Of a stretch of 64,000 bases of DNA, positions 1 to 8,057 are shown piece by piece. The notes beneath the pieces are model-generated. The model searched no databases and was not told where the DNA came from. It saw only the letters and a list, made by a program, of their open reading frames with translations. Numbering within the stretch: the first letter of the stretch is position 1; the number at the start of each line of letters is the position of its first letter. Source of the stretch: JAXMAZ01 sp046350115 (GTDB taxonomy: Bacteria > Planctomycetota > Planctomycetia > Gemmatales > Gemmataceae); contig JAXMAZ010000016.1 of NCBI GenBank assembly GCA_046350115.1, positions 1-64,000 on the forward strand, read 5' to 3'. The translations under genes were made by a program, and so were the position numbers.

Positions 1-93
1 GTCGCCGGTGGTGATGACGCTGCGGACGGTCATCGACCCGGGGTCGGCGTACAGGGTGCGGGCGGCCGGATCGGCTCTGGTGTTCGGGTTCAT
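1..93 (-). CDS. Prophage gene downstream of portal, N-terminal fragment
   Basis: An open frame reads leftward from an ATG at 93 off the window edge, giving 31 residues that begin MNPNTRADPAARTLYADPGS. It lies just after the portal gene on the same strand, where HK97-type phages usually place the head maturation protease or a small connector. The fragment is too short to assign a family, so the phage role is inferred from position only. Confidence 0.5.
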   Translation of the reverse strand, partial: MNPNTRADPAARTLYADPGSMTVRSVITTGD

Positions 94-132
94 GGGCGGC
101 CTCTGAAACGGGGTTGAGTCGCGGACAGACTT

Positions 133-241
133 GACAAGGTGACGGGGTGACACGGGGACAAGGTGAGTGCCGACGATCCCGTACGACCGCCGACCAAGTT
201 CCGTCCCTCACCTTGTCCCCGTGTCACCCCGTCACCTTGTC
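133..241. repeat. Long inverted repeat, 35-bp arms
   Basis: Perfect 35-bp arms at 133-167 and 207-241 enclose a 39-bp loop. The arm is itself internally repetitive (GACAAGGTGACGGGGTGACA and variants). The right arm runs into the end of the portal reading frame: the last five codons and stop of that frame (224-241) lie inside the repeat, so the insertion has probably replaced the native portal C-terminus. It is one of more than ten such hairpins in the window. Confidence 0.85.
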
Positions 242-1057
242 AGAACTGGCAGGCAGCGGCCCGAGTCCCCGGGCCGCGCGAATCTCGTTCACCGTCCGCA
301 GCCCGAGCCGGGCGTCCAGCTCGTCGTCCTTGCGGCGGTCCTCCGCGACGCGAGGCGAGCAGTCGGGGAAGCTGATGGCGACGTCCGGCCCGTACCGACG
401 GCCGAGGCCGCGGGTCAGCGACTGGGCGATCAGGTCGAGCTTGGGCTGCACGGTCCCTTCGCAGAACATCACCCGGGCGCCGTGCCAGATGTCCGCCCCG
501 AGGCCCAGGTTCTCGACGATCCCGGTGATCGGCACCGGCACCCGGAACACGGCCAGGATTTCGTCCCGGGTCATGCGGGCCGAGTTGAGGAAGTCCGTCT
601 CGGCCGGGGTGAGCGTCCACGGGGACGCCTTCAACCCCTGCTCCAGCACCAGCGGCCGGTGCCAGTTCTGCCGGCCGGCGAACTTCGCCTCCAGCTTGTC
701 TTCGAGCCGGGAAACCGTCTGGTCGGACAGCGTCTGGTCGGTCTGCAGCACGACGCCGGGCCGCGGCCCGGCCTGGAAGGTGTGGAACCGGCTCCGCAGC
801 AGTTCGGTGTGGGCGTCCACCGTCAGGGCGTTGGCGTGCAGCGGTGACAGGCCGTAGTGCGGGTCGAGCGGGTTCGGGTACTTCAGGTGGACGATCTCGG
901 CTGGGGCGAACGTCTCGGCCGGCACCCCGGGCGCGGCGACCGTGTACCCGGCGACGTACTCCCGCTTGTCCGGGACGACCGTCACCCAGGGCGTCGGGAT
1001 CACCCACAGCTCGGCCGGCTCCCCCTCGGCCACGTACCAGAAGCAGTTGCCCGTCAG
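224..1057 (-). pseudogene. HK97-family phage portal protein, C-terminal part
   Basis: Codes for about 275 residues of the portal core without a start of its own: it resumes at LTGNCFWYV and runs through the portal hallmark region (HLKYPNPLDPHYGLSPL, then FRVPVPITGI) to the C-terminus. The portal forms the dodecameric DNA gate at the phage head vertex. The missing N-terminal 123 residues are encoded at 7089-7460 on the same strand, and the two parts join in frame at Leu-Thr-Gly if the DNA between is removed. The gene is therefore inactivated by insertion. Its 3' end lies in a palindromic repeat, which could also have changed the last residues. Confidence 0.85.
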
Positions 1058-1091
1058 AACGTGGCAACCAGCTCAGGACAGGAGTGGTCGA

Positions 1092-1130
1092 CCGCGAGGC
1101 GGTCGTCGGTGTCAGCCGACCGCCTCGCGG
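1092..1130. repeat. Hairpin near left end of the insertion
   Basis: Perfect 14-bp arms (CCGCGAGGCGGTCG at 1092-1105, complement at 1117-1130) with an 11-base loop lie 35 bp inside the left boundary of the insertion. No T-run follows, so a terminator is not supported. It could be a recombinase-binding or end structure. Confidence 0.55.
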
Positions 1131-1675
1131 ATGCCCTATCGCTGCCGCCACCGCCTACTTGAAGTGGACGAATGACCGCCGTTCCTCCACATCGCGATGC
1201 CGAGGCATAGAGACGGGGCAGCCCGATCAGTTGGTGTACAAATGATACAGATCTGAATGCGACCTCCTATGTCGCCCACCTCGACACCGGCACGTTCGAC
1301 GTGAACGAGGGAGGGGGTTCCGTCACCAGGACATGGTGGGCAACGGTGGAGCGGTTGGGCCCCGAATTGGTGTCGGTCGGTGCCGGCCACCTATTGCTTA
1401 ACCGGTGGGGTGTGCTCTCGGATCCGCCAGGGGGTTCACGACCTCCTGGACGGCGGCGATGCGGGAGAGGTGGTGGTCTACCGGCAGACAAGTGGACTGG
1501 GTGGATGTAATGCTTGCAACCGGACCCAGGTATCCTGGGCTGTCCGACGTGGATCGCGTGAGAGTCAGTCTGACCAGAGCGTGGCCCGGCTGCCCGGCCG
1601 GTGAAAACGAACTCCTCTCCCAGCTCTGCCAATGGTCTTGTCGTGATTCCGTTCCGTCACCAAGGGACGCCACCG
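1131..1675. other. Left flank of the insertion without a recognised gene
   Basis: About 545 bp between the hairpin and the adaptor gene. All frames are open only in short pieces with no family resemblance. It is less GC-biased than its surroundings around 1225-1260. It must hold the promoter for the efflux operon, but I could not pick a convincing -35/-10 pair. A 13-bp imperfect palindrome (CCAGGTATCCTGG, 1531-1543) is a possible operator. Confidence 0.4.
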
Positions 1676-2887
1676 ATGACCCCCCGTACCGCCTGGCTCG
1701 TAGCCGCGCTGGCCGCCGGGTGTTCCGCCCCGCCGCCGCCGCTGTCCCCGCCGGAACCGCCGGTCGTGACCGTCGAGCACCCGGTCGAGCGGACCCTCGA
1801 CTCGTTCGCCGAGTTCACCGGGTGGCTGGACGCGGTCGAGCGGCAGCAGGTGCGGGCCCAAGTCACCGGGTACTTGAAGGAGGTCAAGTTCAAGGACGGG
1901 GACTACGTGAAGGAGGGGCAGGAACTGTTCCTCATCGACCCGGTGCCGTACCAGGCGGCGCTCGACAGCGCGAAAGCCCAGCTGGCCAAGACCATTGCGG
2001 ACGAGGCCAGCGCCCAAGCCCAGCTGGTGAACGCCGAGAAGGACTACGAGCGGAGCAAGACGCTGAGCGGGGTGAGCAAGCAGGAGCTGGACAAATACAT
2101 CTCCGCCCGGGACTCGGCGGTGGCGACCAAAGGGGCGGCGACCGCCGCCGTGTCGGCCGCCAAGGCGGCGCTGGAGAAGGCTGAGTTCGACCGCCAGAAC
2201 TGCACCGTCCGGAGCGAGGTCAAAGGCGTCGGCCGGACCAGCCGGACCCAGGTGACGCCGGGCAACCTGGTCACCACCAGGCAGACGGTGCTGTGTACCG
2301 TCACCAGCCTGAACCCGGTCTACGCCTACTGGGTGGTGGACGAGCTGACGAGTCTGGAGTACCGCAAGACGATCTTCGACAAGAAGGAACTGCCGGACCC
2401 CCGCGACCCGAAGGGGCCGGGGCTGAAATGCGTCGTCGGGCAGAAGGACGACAACCGGTTCCCCTACGCCGGGGTGGTGGATTACGTCGCCCCGGAGATC
2501 AACCGGTCCACCGGCACCCGGGAGATCCGGGCGACCATCCCGAATCCGGCCCCGTACAAGCTCGGCCCGGGGGACAGCATCCGGGTGCGGGTGGAGAGCG
2601 GGGCGGCCCGCAAGGCGATCACCGTCCCCGAGGTGGCGGTCGGCAGCCAGCAGCGGCAGAAGTACGTGTACGTCATCGGCAAGAACGAGAAGGGGGAGGA
2701 GGTGGCCGAGTTCCGCCCGGTCACGCTCGGCCCGGTCCGGGAGGTGGACGGGGTGCGGCTGCAAATGATCGATTCCGGCCTGACGTCGGCCGACCGGGTG
2801 GTGGTGAACGGGCTGCTGCGGGTACGGCCGGGGGTGCCGGTCAAAACTGTGACTAGCGGGGCAACGTCGGCCAGCGCCAAGCCGTGA
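1676..2887 (+). CDS. RND efflux periplasmic adaptor lipoprotein (HlyD/AcrA type)
   Basis: 403 residues. The start at 1676 is chosen because it gives a lipoprotein signal with lipobox LAAGC (Cys about residue 16). Membrane fusion proteins of this family bridge an inner-membrane RND pump and an outer-membrane channel. Visible features are the biotinyl-lipoyl segment near residue 55 (VRAQVTGYLKEVKFKDGDYV), a long alpha-helical hairpin rich in Ala/Lys (about 95-170), and the beta-barrel region. The pump gene follows after 73 bp on the same strand, so the two form an operon. No outer-membrane TolC-like gene follows. The pair sits inside the DNA that interrupts the portal gene. Confidence 0.9.
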   Translation: MTPRTAWLVAALAAGCSAPPPPLSPPEPPVVTVEHPVERTLDSFAEFTGWLDAVERQQVRAQVTGYLKEVKFKDGDYVKEGQELFLIDPVPYQAALDSAKAQLAKTIADEASAQAQLVNAEKDYERSKTLSGVSKQELDKYISARDSAVATKGAATAAVSAAKAALEKAEFDRQNCTVRSEVKGVGRTSRTQVTPGNLVTTRQTVLCTVTSLNPVYAYWVVDELTSLEYRKTIFDKKELPDPRDPKGPGLKCVVGQKDDNRFPYAGVVDYVAPEINRSTGTREIRATIPNPAPYKLGPGDSIRVRVESGAARKAITVPEVAVGSQQRQKYVYVIGKNEKGEEVAEFRPVTLGPVREVDGVRLQMIDSGLTSADRVVVNGLLRVRPGVPVKTVTSGATSASAKP

Positions 2888-2960
2888 TGGCGAACGCCCA
2901 CGGACGGCGGTTCGTGGGCGTTCGGGACCTCCTCTCATCACCCACTACCCACATCCCCGT

Positions 2961-5900
2961 ATGTTCCTGTTCTTCGTCCGCCGGCCGGTGTTCGCCATCG
3001 TGCTGTCGCTCGTCACGGTGCTGGTCGGGCTGCTCGCCCTGACCGCCCTGCCGATCGCCCAGTACCCGGAGGTGGTGCCGCCGCAGGTGGTCATCACCGG
3101 GTTCTACCCGGGGGCGAACGCCCTGACCGTCGCCGCCACCGTCGCCTCCCCGATCGAGGAGCAGGTGAACGGCGTCGAGAACATGCTGTACATGGAGTCC
3201 CAGTGCACCAACGACGGGTCCATGCGGCTGACCGTCACGTTCGCCACCGGCACCAACCCGGACACCGCCCAGGTGCTCGTCCAGAACCGGGTGGCCATCG
3301 CCCTGCCCAAGCTGCCGGACGTGGTCCGGGCCATCGGCGTCACCACCAAGAAGCAGTCCAGCGCCATCCTGCTGGTGGTGTCCCTGTACTCCCCGGAAGA
3401 CCCGGCCACACGCAAGCCGAAGCTGGAGCAGCTGGAGGTGAGCAACTACGCCCGGCTGCAGGTGAAGGACGACCTGGCCCGCATCCAGGGGGTCGGGGAC
3501 GTGTACATGTTCGGCGAACGGGAGTACTCGGTCCGGGTGTGGCTCGACCCGGACAAGATGGCCGACAACAGCCTGTCCGCGAGTGACGTGACGAACGCCA
3601 TCCGGGCGCAGAACCGGGAGGTGGCGGCCGGGCAGATCGGCCAGGCGCCGACCCCCGGCGGGCTGAACTTCCAGCTGGCCGTCAACACCCAGGGCCGGCT
3701 GCCGGACGCCAAGGCGTTCGAGGACATCGTGGTCAAGGCCGGGCCGGACGGGATGGGCGGGGAGCAGCTGGTCCGGGTTCGGGACGTGGGCCGGGTGGAG
3801 CTCGGCGCCCGCAGCTACGACACCGCCGCCACCCTGGACGGCCGGCCGTCCATCGGCATGCCGATCTTCCAGCTGCCCGGGGCGAACGCCTTCCAGACCG
3901 CCGAGGCGGTGCGGGCCAAGATGGCCGAGCTGCGGGCGTCGAGCGGGTGGCCGAGCGGGATCGAGTACGCCATCATCTTCGACCCGACCACGTTCATCGA
4001 GGCGTCCGTCGAGGCGGTGTTGGACACCCTGTTGGAGGCGGTCGTGCTGGTAGCGATCGTGGTGCTGGTGTTCCTCCAGAGCTGGCGGGCGGCGGTCATC
4101 CCGATGCTGTCGGTCGTCGTCTCGCTGGTCGGCACCCTGGCGGCCATGTACGCCTTCGGGTATTCGATCAACACCCTCACCCTGTTCGGGCTGGTGCTGG
4201 CCATCGGGATCGTGGTGGACGACGCCATCGTGGTGGTGGAGGCGGTGGAGACGCACATCGCCAACGGGCTGTCCCCACCGGCGGCGGCCGAGCAGGCGAT
4301 GCGGGAGGTGGCGTCGGCGGTCGTCGGGGTGTCGCTGGTGCTGGCCGCGGTGTTCGTGCCGAGCGCCTTCCTGCCCGGGCTGACCGGCCAGTTCTTCCGC
4401 CAGTTCGCCGTCACCATCGCCGTGTCCACGGTGCTCAGCGCGATCAACTCGCTGTCCCTGTCGCCGGCCTTATCCGCACTACTGTTGCAGCCGCATGTCC
4501 ACGGTCATGGGCCGCGTCGGGACGCCTTGCCGTGGGTCGGGGTCGGGCTGCTGGCCGGGCTGGCGGTGGCGACGTTCTTTCCGGCGACCCGCGGTCTGCT
4601 GCCTGCCGGCTGGCCCGGGGCGGTCAAGTGGCTGGCGGTGATCGTCGCCGTGGCCGTCCCGGGGACGCTGCTCGGCTGGCCGGTGAATTACGCCCTCGGC
4701 TACTTCTTCATGGGGTTCAACTGGGCGTTCGAGAAAGTGATCGCCGCCTACGGCTGGACGGTCGCCCGGCTGCTGCGGGTGTCACTGATCGTGTTGGCCG
4801 TGTACGGACTGCTGCTGGCCCTGACCGCCGTCGGGTACGGGCGGGTGCCGGCCGGGTTCATCCCGCCGCAGGACCAGGGGTACGGGGTGGTGAACATCCA
4901 GCTGCCGGACGGGGCCAGCCTGGAGCGGACGGAGGCGGTCGTCCGGCGGGTGGTGGACATCTGCCTCGGACCGGCCGGGGCGGACGGGAAGCGGCAGAAC
5001 GGCGTGGCGGGGGTGACGCACACCACTGCCGTCGCCGGGTACAGCATCTTCACCCAGTCGAACCAGTCGAACGCGGCCGGCATCTACCTGACGCTCGCCG
5101 ACTTCAAGGACCGTCCCGGGCGGACCGGGGAGGCGATCGTCACCGACTTGAACAAGCGGTTCGCCGAGATCCAGGAGGCCCAGGTGCAGGCGTTCGGCCC
5201 GCCGCCAATCCTAGGGCTGGGGAACGCCGGCGGGTTCAAGTTGCAGATCCTGGACCGGCAGAACTCCGGCCCGGCGGTGCTGGAGGGGACGGCCCGCAAC
5301 CTGATGGCCCAGGTGTTCGCCGACGCAGCCAAGAACCCCGGCATCCCGTACGTGTTCTCCAGCTTCAGCTCGGCCGCCCCGCAGCTGTACGTGACCGTAG
5401 ACCGGGAGCGGTGCCAGCAGATGGGGGTGAGCGTCCAGGTGGTGAACGACACCCTGCAGACGTACCTGGGCAGCCTGTACGTGAACGACATCACACTGGA
5501 GAACCGGAACTGGCAGGTGAACGTCCAGGCAGACGCCCCGTACCGCGCCCGGGGGGAGGACATTCGCCGGCTCAAGACGCGGGCGCCGAACGGGGAGATG
5601 GTGCCGCTGGCCGGGCTGGTCCGGATCGACCGGATCGACGGGCCGACCAAGGTGAACCGGTACCAGATGTCGCCGTCGGCGGACGTGAACGGGTTCACCA
5701 TCCCGGCCCTGATCAGCACCGGCCAGGCCCTCTCCAAGATGGAGCTGCTAGCCGCCCGGGAGCTGCCGCCGGGGATGACCTACGCCTGGACCGACATGGC
5801 GTACCAGCAGAAGCTGGCCGGCGAGCAGGAGATCAAGGCCGGGTCGTTCGTGGTGTACAAGGGGGACACGACGGTGCTGGTGTTCGGGCTGTCCGCCCTG

Positions 5901-6392
5901 GCCGCGTTCCTGGTGCTGGCCGCCCTGTACGAGAGCTGGCTGCTGCCGCTGGCGGTGGTGCTGATCGTGCCGATGTGTCTGGCGGCGGCCCTGGTCGGGC
6001 TGATTGTCACCCGGCAGGACCTGAACATCTTCACCCAGATCGGGCTGGTGGTGCTGGTCGGCCTGGCGTGCAAGAACGCCATCCTGATCGTCGAGTACGC
6101 CAAGAAGAAGCGAGAGGCCGGGGCGCCGCGGTGGGAGGCGGTGACGGAGGCGGCCCGGCAGCGTCTGCGGCCGATCCTGATGACCAGCTTCGCGTTCATC
6201 CTGGGGGTACTGCCGCTTGTGCTGGCGACCGGGGCCGGGGCGGAGATGCGGCGGGCGCTGGGCACCGCGGTGTTCAGCGGGATGATCGGGGTAACGGTGT
6301 TCGGCGTCTTCTTCACCCCGGTGTTCTACGCCCTGCTCCAGCGGGTCCGGGACCGAGGGGCGGCTCGCCCGTCGAGTGGCCCAGGCCGCTAG
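2961..6392 (+). CDS. RND multidrug efflux transporter, HAE1/AcrB family
   Basis: 1143 residues, about 90 longer than AcrB. It is a proton-driven inner-membrane pump expected to export hydrophobic compounds with the adaptor upstream. Seen: the N-terminal FFVRRPVFAIVLSLVTVLVG helix, the porter motif FYPGANALTVAATVASPIEE, and the TM4 acidic pair in GIVVDDAIVVVE (about residue 420) that relays protons in this family. An insertion around residues 515-585 adds what look like two extra membrane segments (VGVGLLAGLAVATFFP and WLAVIVAVAVPGTLLG) before the second half, which accounts for the extra length. The second half has FIPPQDQGYGVVNIQLPDGA and the final membrane bundle. Substrate cannot be told from the sequence. 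Confidence 0.93.
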   Translation: MFLFFVRRPVFAIVLSLVTVLVGLLALTALPIAQYPEVVPPQVVITGFYPGANALTVAATVASPIEEQVNGVENMLYMESQCTNDGSMRLTVTFATGTNPDTAQVLVQNRVAIALPKLPDVVRAIGVTTKKQSSAILLVVSLYSPEDPATRKPKLEQLEVSNYARLQVKDDLARIQGVGDVYMFGEREYSVRVWLDPDKMADNSLSASDVTNAIRAQNREVAAGQIGQAPTPGGLNFQLAVNTQGRLPDAKAFEDIVVKAGPDGMGGEQLVRVRDVGRVELGARSYDTAATLDGRPSIGMPIFQLPGANAFQTAEAVRAKMAELRASSGWPSGIEYAIIFDPTTFIEASVEAVLDTLLEAVVLVAIVVLVFLQSWRAAVIPMLSVVVSLVGTLAAMYAFGYSINTLTLFGLVLAIGIVVDDAIVVVEAVETHIANGLSPPAAAEQAMREVASAVVGVSLVLAAVFVPSAFLPGLTGQFFRQFAVTIAVSTVLSAINSLSLSPALSALLLQPHVHGHGPRRDALPWVGVGLLAGLAVATFFPATRGLLPAGWPGAVKWLAVIVAVAVPGTLLGWPVNYALGYFFMGFNWAFEKVIAAYGWTVARLLRVSLIVLAVYGLLLALTAVGYGRVPAGFIPPQDQGYGVVNIQLPDGASLERTEAVVRRVVDICLGPAGADGKRQNGVAGVTHTTAVAGYSIFTQSNQSNAAGIYLTLADFKDRPGRTGEAIVTDLNKRFAEIQEAQVQAFGPPPILGLGNAGGFKLQILDRQNSGPAVLEGTARNLMAQVFADAAKNPGIPYVFSSFSSAAPQLYVTVDRERCQQMGVSVQVVNDTLQTYLGSLYVNDITLENRNWQVNVQADAPYRARGEDIRRLKTRAPNGEMVPLAGLVRIDRIDGPTKVNRYQMSPSADVNGFTIPALISTGQALSKMELLAARELPPGMTYAWTDMAYQQKLAGEQEIKAGSFVVYKGDTTVLVFGLSALAAFLVLAALYESWLLPLAVVLIVPMCLAAALVGLIVTRQDLNIFTQIGLVVLVGLACKNAILIVEYAKKKREAGAPRWEAVTEAARQRLRPILMTSFAFILGVLPLVLATGAGAEMRRALGTAVFSGMIGVTVFGVFFTPVFYALLQRVRDRGAARPSSGPGR

Positions 6393-6416
6393 GCCACGGG
6401 CCACTCGGCTGTTTTT
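6373..6416 (+). terminator. Rho-independent terminator of the efflux operon
   Basis: Perfect 10-bp arms (CGAGTGGCCC at 6373-6382, complement at 6398-6407), a 15-base loop, and a run of five T at 6412-6416. The first arm overlaps the last codons of the pump gene. Confidence 0.8.
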
Positions 6417-6543
6417 CCAAGATCATCCCCGCCGGCCACACCGGTACATAGGCTCCAGTTCCCGGACCCGGTCGTTGGTCTGACCGACCTGGACGCCGTT
6501 ACCCGGCAAGCCGGTGCCTCGGTCGAGGGGGCTACGTTGGGTT

Positions 6544-6740
6544 TAGCCCGTCCTCCTTGAGATGGCTGTATGCGGTCGTTTAGCTCACCTGGAGCTCGGC
6601 CATGATCTCCGTGTACCGCCGCTTCTCCCGCCGCAGAGCGATTATCCGATTGGCCAACTTAAGATCGACCCGTGGCCGGTCACGACTGTTCACCGGCATC
6701 CGGTCCAGACCCCGCTCCAGCCAAGCCGAATTCGCCGGCT
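6544..6740 (-). pseudogene. Helix-turn-helix remnant, possibly of a serine recombinase
   Basis: Read leftward, one frame gives NSRDRPRVDLKLANRIIALR, then REKRRYTEIMAELQVS, a stop, and TTAYSHLKEDGL. This resembles the C-terminal DNA-binding helix-turn-helix of resolvase/invertase-type serine recombinases (a Gly-Arg-Pro-Arg-like lead, then a helix pair ending in a VSxTTAY recognition helix), broken by an in-frame TAA at 6580-6582. No catalytic domain is visible. If the assignment is right, it is what is left of the enzyme that moved the insertion. The assignment is tentative. Confidence 0.4.
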
Positions 6741-6753
6741 GGCAGCGAGCATT

Positions 6754-7002
6754 TCAGCTCGCCGCCCGGGTCCGGGAGGGGGTGGCGGCCAGCATCAGCC
6801 ACCGCCAGCCGGGGTCGACATAGGCGGCGGACAGGACATGAAACGTGCCCGCTGGCCGGCCCGTCAGCCGGACCTCGACCATCCGCCCCTCGAACAGGCC
6901 GAGCGCCTCGTACTCCACCTCGGCCAGCCGCACCCGCAGCCCGCGGCCGACCTCCACCACCAGCCCGTACACCAGCCGCCCGTCGATCGTCAGCGGGGTC
7001 AT
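6754..7002 (-). CDS. Small protein of unknown function inside the insertion
   Basis: 82 residues starting MTPLTIDGRLVYGLVVEVGR, with a good ribosome-binding site (GGAGG, 7 bases before the ATG). It reads like a compact beta-strand-rich fold (alternating Val/Leu and charged residues, then LSAAYVDPGWRWLML). I do not recognise the family. It shares strand and base composition with the prophage genes but lies between the two portal halves, so it came with the insertion or through a second rearrangement. Confidence 0.6.
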   Translation of the reverse strand: MTPLTIDGRLVYGLVVEVGRGLRVRLAEVEYEALGLFEGRMVEVRLTGRPAGTFHVLSAAYVDPGWRWLMLAATPSRTRAAS

Positions 7003-7088
7003 GGCTGCCTCCGTCGGGGAAAGGGGACCCGGTCCGACCCGGGCCGGGCGGGAACACAGGGGGTCACGTTTGCGGTTTACCTTTTTGC

Positions 7089-7460
7089 CTAGCTGATCCC
7101 CGTCAGTTCGAGGTAGACCGTGGTCAGGTACCACAGCTCCCAGGGCGTGAGCCACGGGTTCGGCCGGTCGAGCAGCCGGGCGAGCGGGTGGGCGTGGGAC
7201 AGCGGCTCGTACTGGTGCTCGGCCTGGCCGGCGTTGCGGTACAGGTACGGCCGCTGCCGGGCCACCTCCTGGGCGATGGCCGACACCGCCGCGTACACCC
7301 AGGAGCGGTAGTTGCGGAGCTGCTCGGTCGGGTCGGCGTGCCACCACCCGGCCGGCGGGCCGAACGGCGGGGCGAACAGCCCGGCCACCCGGGTCGGGGC
7401 CGGCGGGGCGGCCGGGCGGAGGGCTTTGGCCAGCGACCGGAGGCGGCGGAGCAGGGGCAT
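7089..7460 (-). pseudogene. HK97-family phage portal protein, N-terminal part
   Basis: 123 codons from the ATG at 7460, ending VYLELTGIS-stop where the insertion begins. It contains the family N-terminal pattern NYRSWVYAAVSAIAQEVARQ and the LLDRPNPWLTPWELW segment that precedes the portal wing. The remaining residues are at 224-1057. Upstream on the same strand is a small gene (7527-7778) that belongs to the same module. Confidence 0.85.
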
Positions 7461-7475
7461 GGGCGGCTCCTCGAA

Positions 7476-7585
7476 AGGGGCAAGGGGAGAGGGGCAAGGG
7501 GCAAGCAAAAACCTCGCACGTTCAAGTCATGGGGGTGGGGACGGCTCGGGTTGAACTTGCCCCTTGCCCCTCTCCCCTTGCCCCT
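7476..7585. repeat. Long inverted repeat, 30-bp arms
   Basis: Perfect 30-bp arms at 7476-7505 and 7556-7585, built of AGGGGCAAGGGGAGAGGGGC-type units. It lies between the portal start and the upstream small gene, and its right arm forms the last codons of that gene (7556-7585 encodes a Lys/Gly/Gln-rich tail). Confidence 0.85.
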
Positions 7586-7778
7586 TCTCTTTGCGGTAGC
7601 CGAGGGCGTGCAGCACCAGAAGCACCTCCCGCCAGGTCGGGTAGCGGCGGGCGTGCCGCCGCTGGTACCGTTCCATCGCCTTGAGGAACTCGACCTCGTC
7701 GGCGGTGAAGTCGCTGCCGGGGAAGGTTTCCGTCGTCCCCCCGGTCGAGTACGGGGACTTCTGGGCAGGCACGCTCAC
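7527..7778 (-). CDS. Small prophage-module protein of unknown function
   Basis: 83 residues from a GTG start (7778). The core DFTADEVEFLKAMERYQRRH followed by YPTWREVLLVLHALGYRK looks like a small all-helical DNA-associated protein of a type I associate with planctomycete genomes. From about residue 66 the C-terminus is read from a palindromic repeat (KGQGERGKGQVQ), so the native end may have been lost. It is the first gene of the leftward prophage module, with its own promoter at 7818-7845. Confidence 0.65.
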   Translation of the reverse strand: MSVPAQKSPYSTGGTTETFPGSDFTADEVEFLKAMERYQRRHARRYPTWREVLLVLHALGYRKEKGQGERGKGQVQPEPSPPP

Positions 7779-7803
7779 CTCGTCACAGCTTCGCTATATG
7801 AAC

Positions 7804-7845
7804 TAGTGAACACTACTGATATAAATTTCACTTCCTGGAAGTCAA
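7804..7845 (-). promoter_or_regulatory. Sigma70-type promoter and operator of the prophage module
   Basis: On the minus strand, TTGACT (7840-7845), a 16-bp spacer, and TATATC (7818-7823). A palindrome TAGTG-AA-CACTA (7804-7815) lies at the expected transcription start. The stretch is markedly AT-rich against its surroundings. The promoter at 42018-42045 shares TTGACTTCC and TGAAATTTA at the same spacing, and the GTGAAC half-site. Confidence 0.7.
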
Positions 7846-7876
7846 GCGAGAAGTCGGAATCGGCCGGCCGGGCGGG

Positions 7877-7882
7877 TACGAT
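7877..7882 (+). promoter_or_regulatory. Putative -10 box (TACGAT)
   Basis: GGGCGGGTACGATGCGAGGG matches the -10 context seen before several other genes here (GGTATAAT, GGTAGAAT). A ribosome-binding site and ATG follow at 7898-7912, but the frame they open is closed by a stop in the palindrome at 7953-8057. This suggests the methyltransferase gene originally started here. Confidence 0.4.
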
Positions 7883-7952
7883 GCGAGGGGTCAAACCGGA
7901 GGGAACGCCATGCGGGGCGCGGGGTTGAGACGGGCGGATGGGGCGGATTTTC

Positions 7953-8057
7953 GTAGGGCGGGTCAAGCCGGCTCTGCGCGCCGACCCGCCGCGAGTCGCA
8001 ACGGGCGCTGCCCGGGCCGGCGGGTCGGCGCCGCAGAGCCGGCTTGACCCGCCCTAC
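7953..8057. repeat. Long inverted repeat, 24-bp arms plus inner stem
   Basis: Perfect 24-bp arms (GTAGGGCGGGTCAAGCCGGC at the outer end) at 7953-7976 and 8034-8057, with a second inner stem. Total 105 bp. The same family occurs at 29045-29153. The right arm supplies the only possible start codon (TTG 8044) of the methyltransferase gene. Confidence 0.85.

Larger units (their letters stand above)
1050..7106. mobile_element. Insertion splitting the portal gene; carries RND efflux operon
   Basis: The 8-bp sequence CTGACGGG (minus strand) occurs at 1050-1057 and again at 7099-7106, exactly where the portal frame breaks and resumes. This is what a target-site duplication, or the shared core of a site-specific recombination, would leave. 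The insert of about 6.04 kb holds the efflux adaptor and pump on the plus strand, an 82-residue gene and a helix-turn-helix remnant on the minus strand, and about 0.6 kb without a recognisable gene. I see no terminal inverted repeats and no intact transposase, so the element type is unknown and it may be a decayed or non-autonomous unit. Confidence 0.7.

Noticed and set aside
147..857. Long rightward open frames over the portal region
   Set aside because: They are antisense shadows of the portal gene, common in GC-rich DNA, and show no family resemblance.
1565..6451. Leftward and third-frame open frames of 450-830 codons across the efflux genes
   Set aside because: Compositionally biased (His/Gln/Arg or Gly/Arg rich) shadows of the adaptor and pump genes.
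1050..7106. Classical IS element with terminal inverted repeats
   Set aside because: The two inner ends (AACGTGGCAACC and GATCAGCTAGGC) do not match, and no DDE transposase is visible.
7775..7966. 63-residue leftward frame upstream of the small prophage gene
   Set aside because: It spans a promoter, an AT-rich operator region and a palindromic repeat, and has no coding character.
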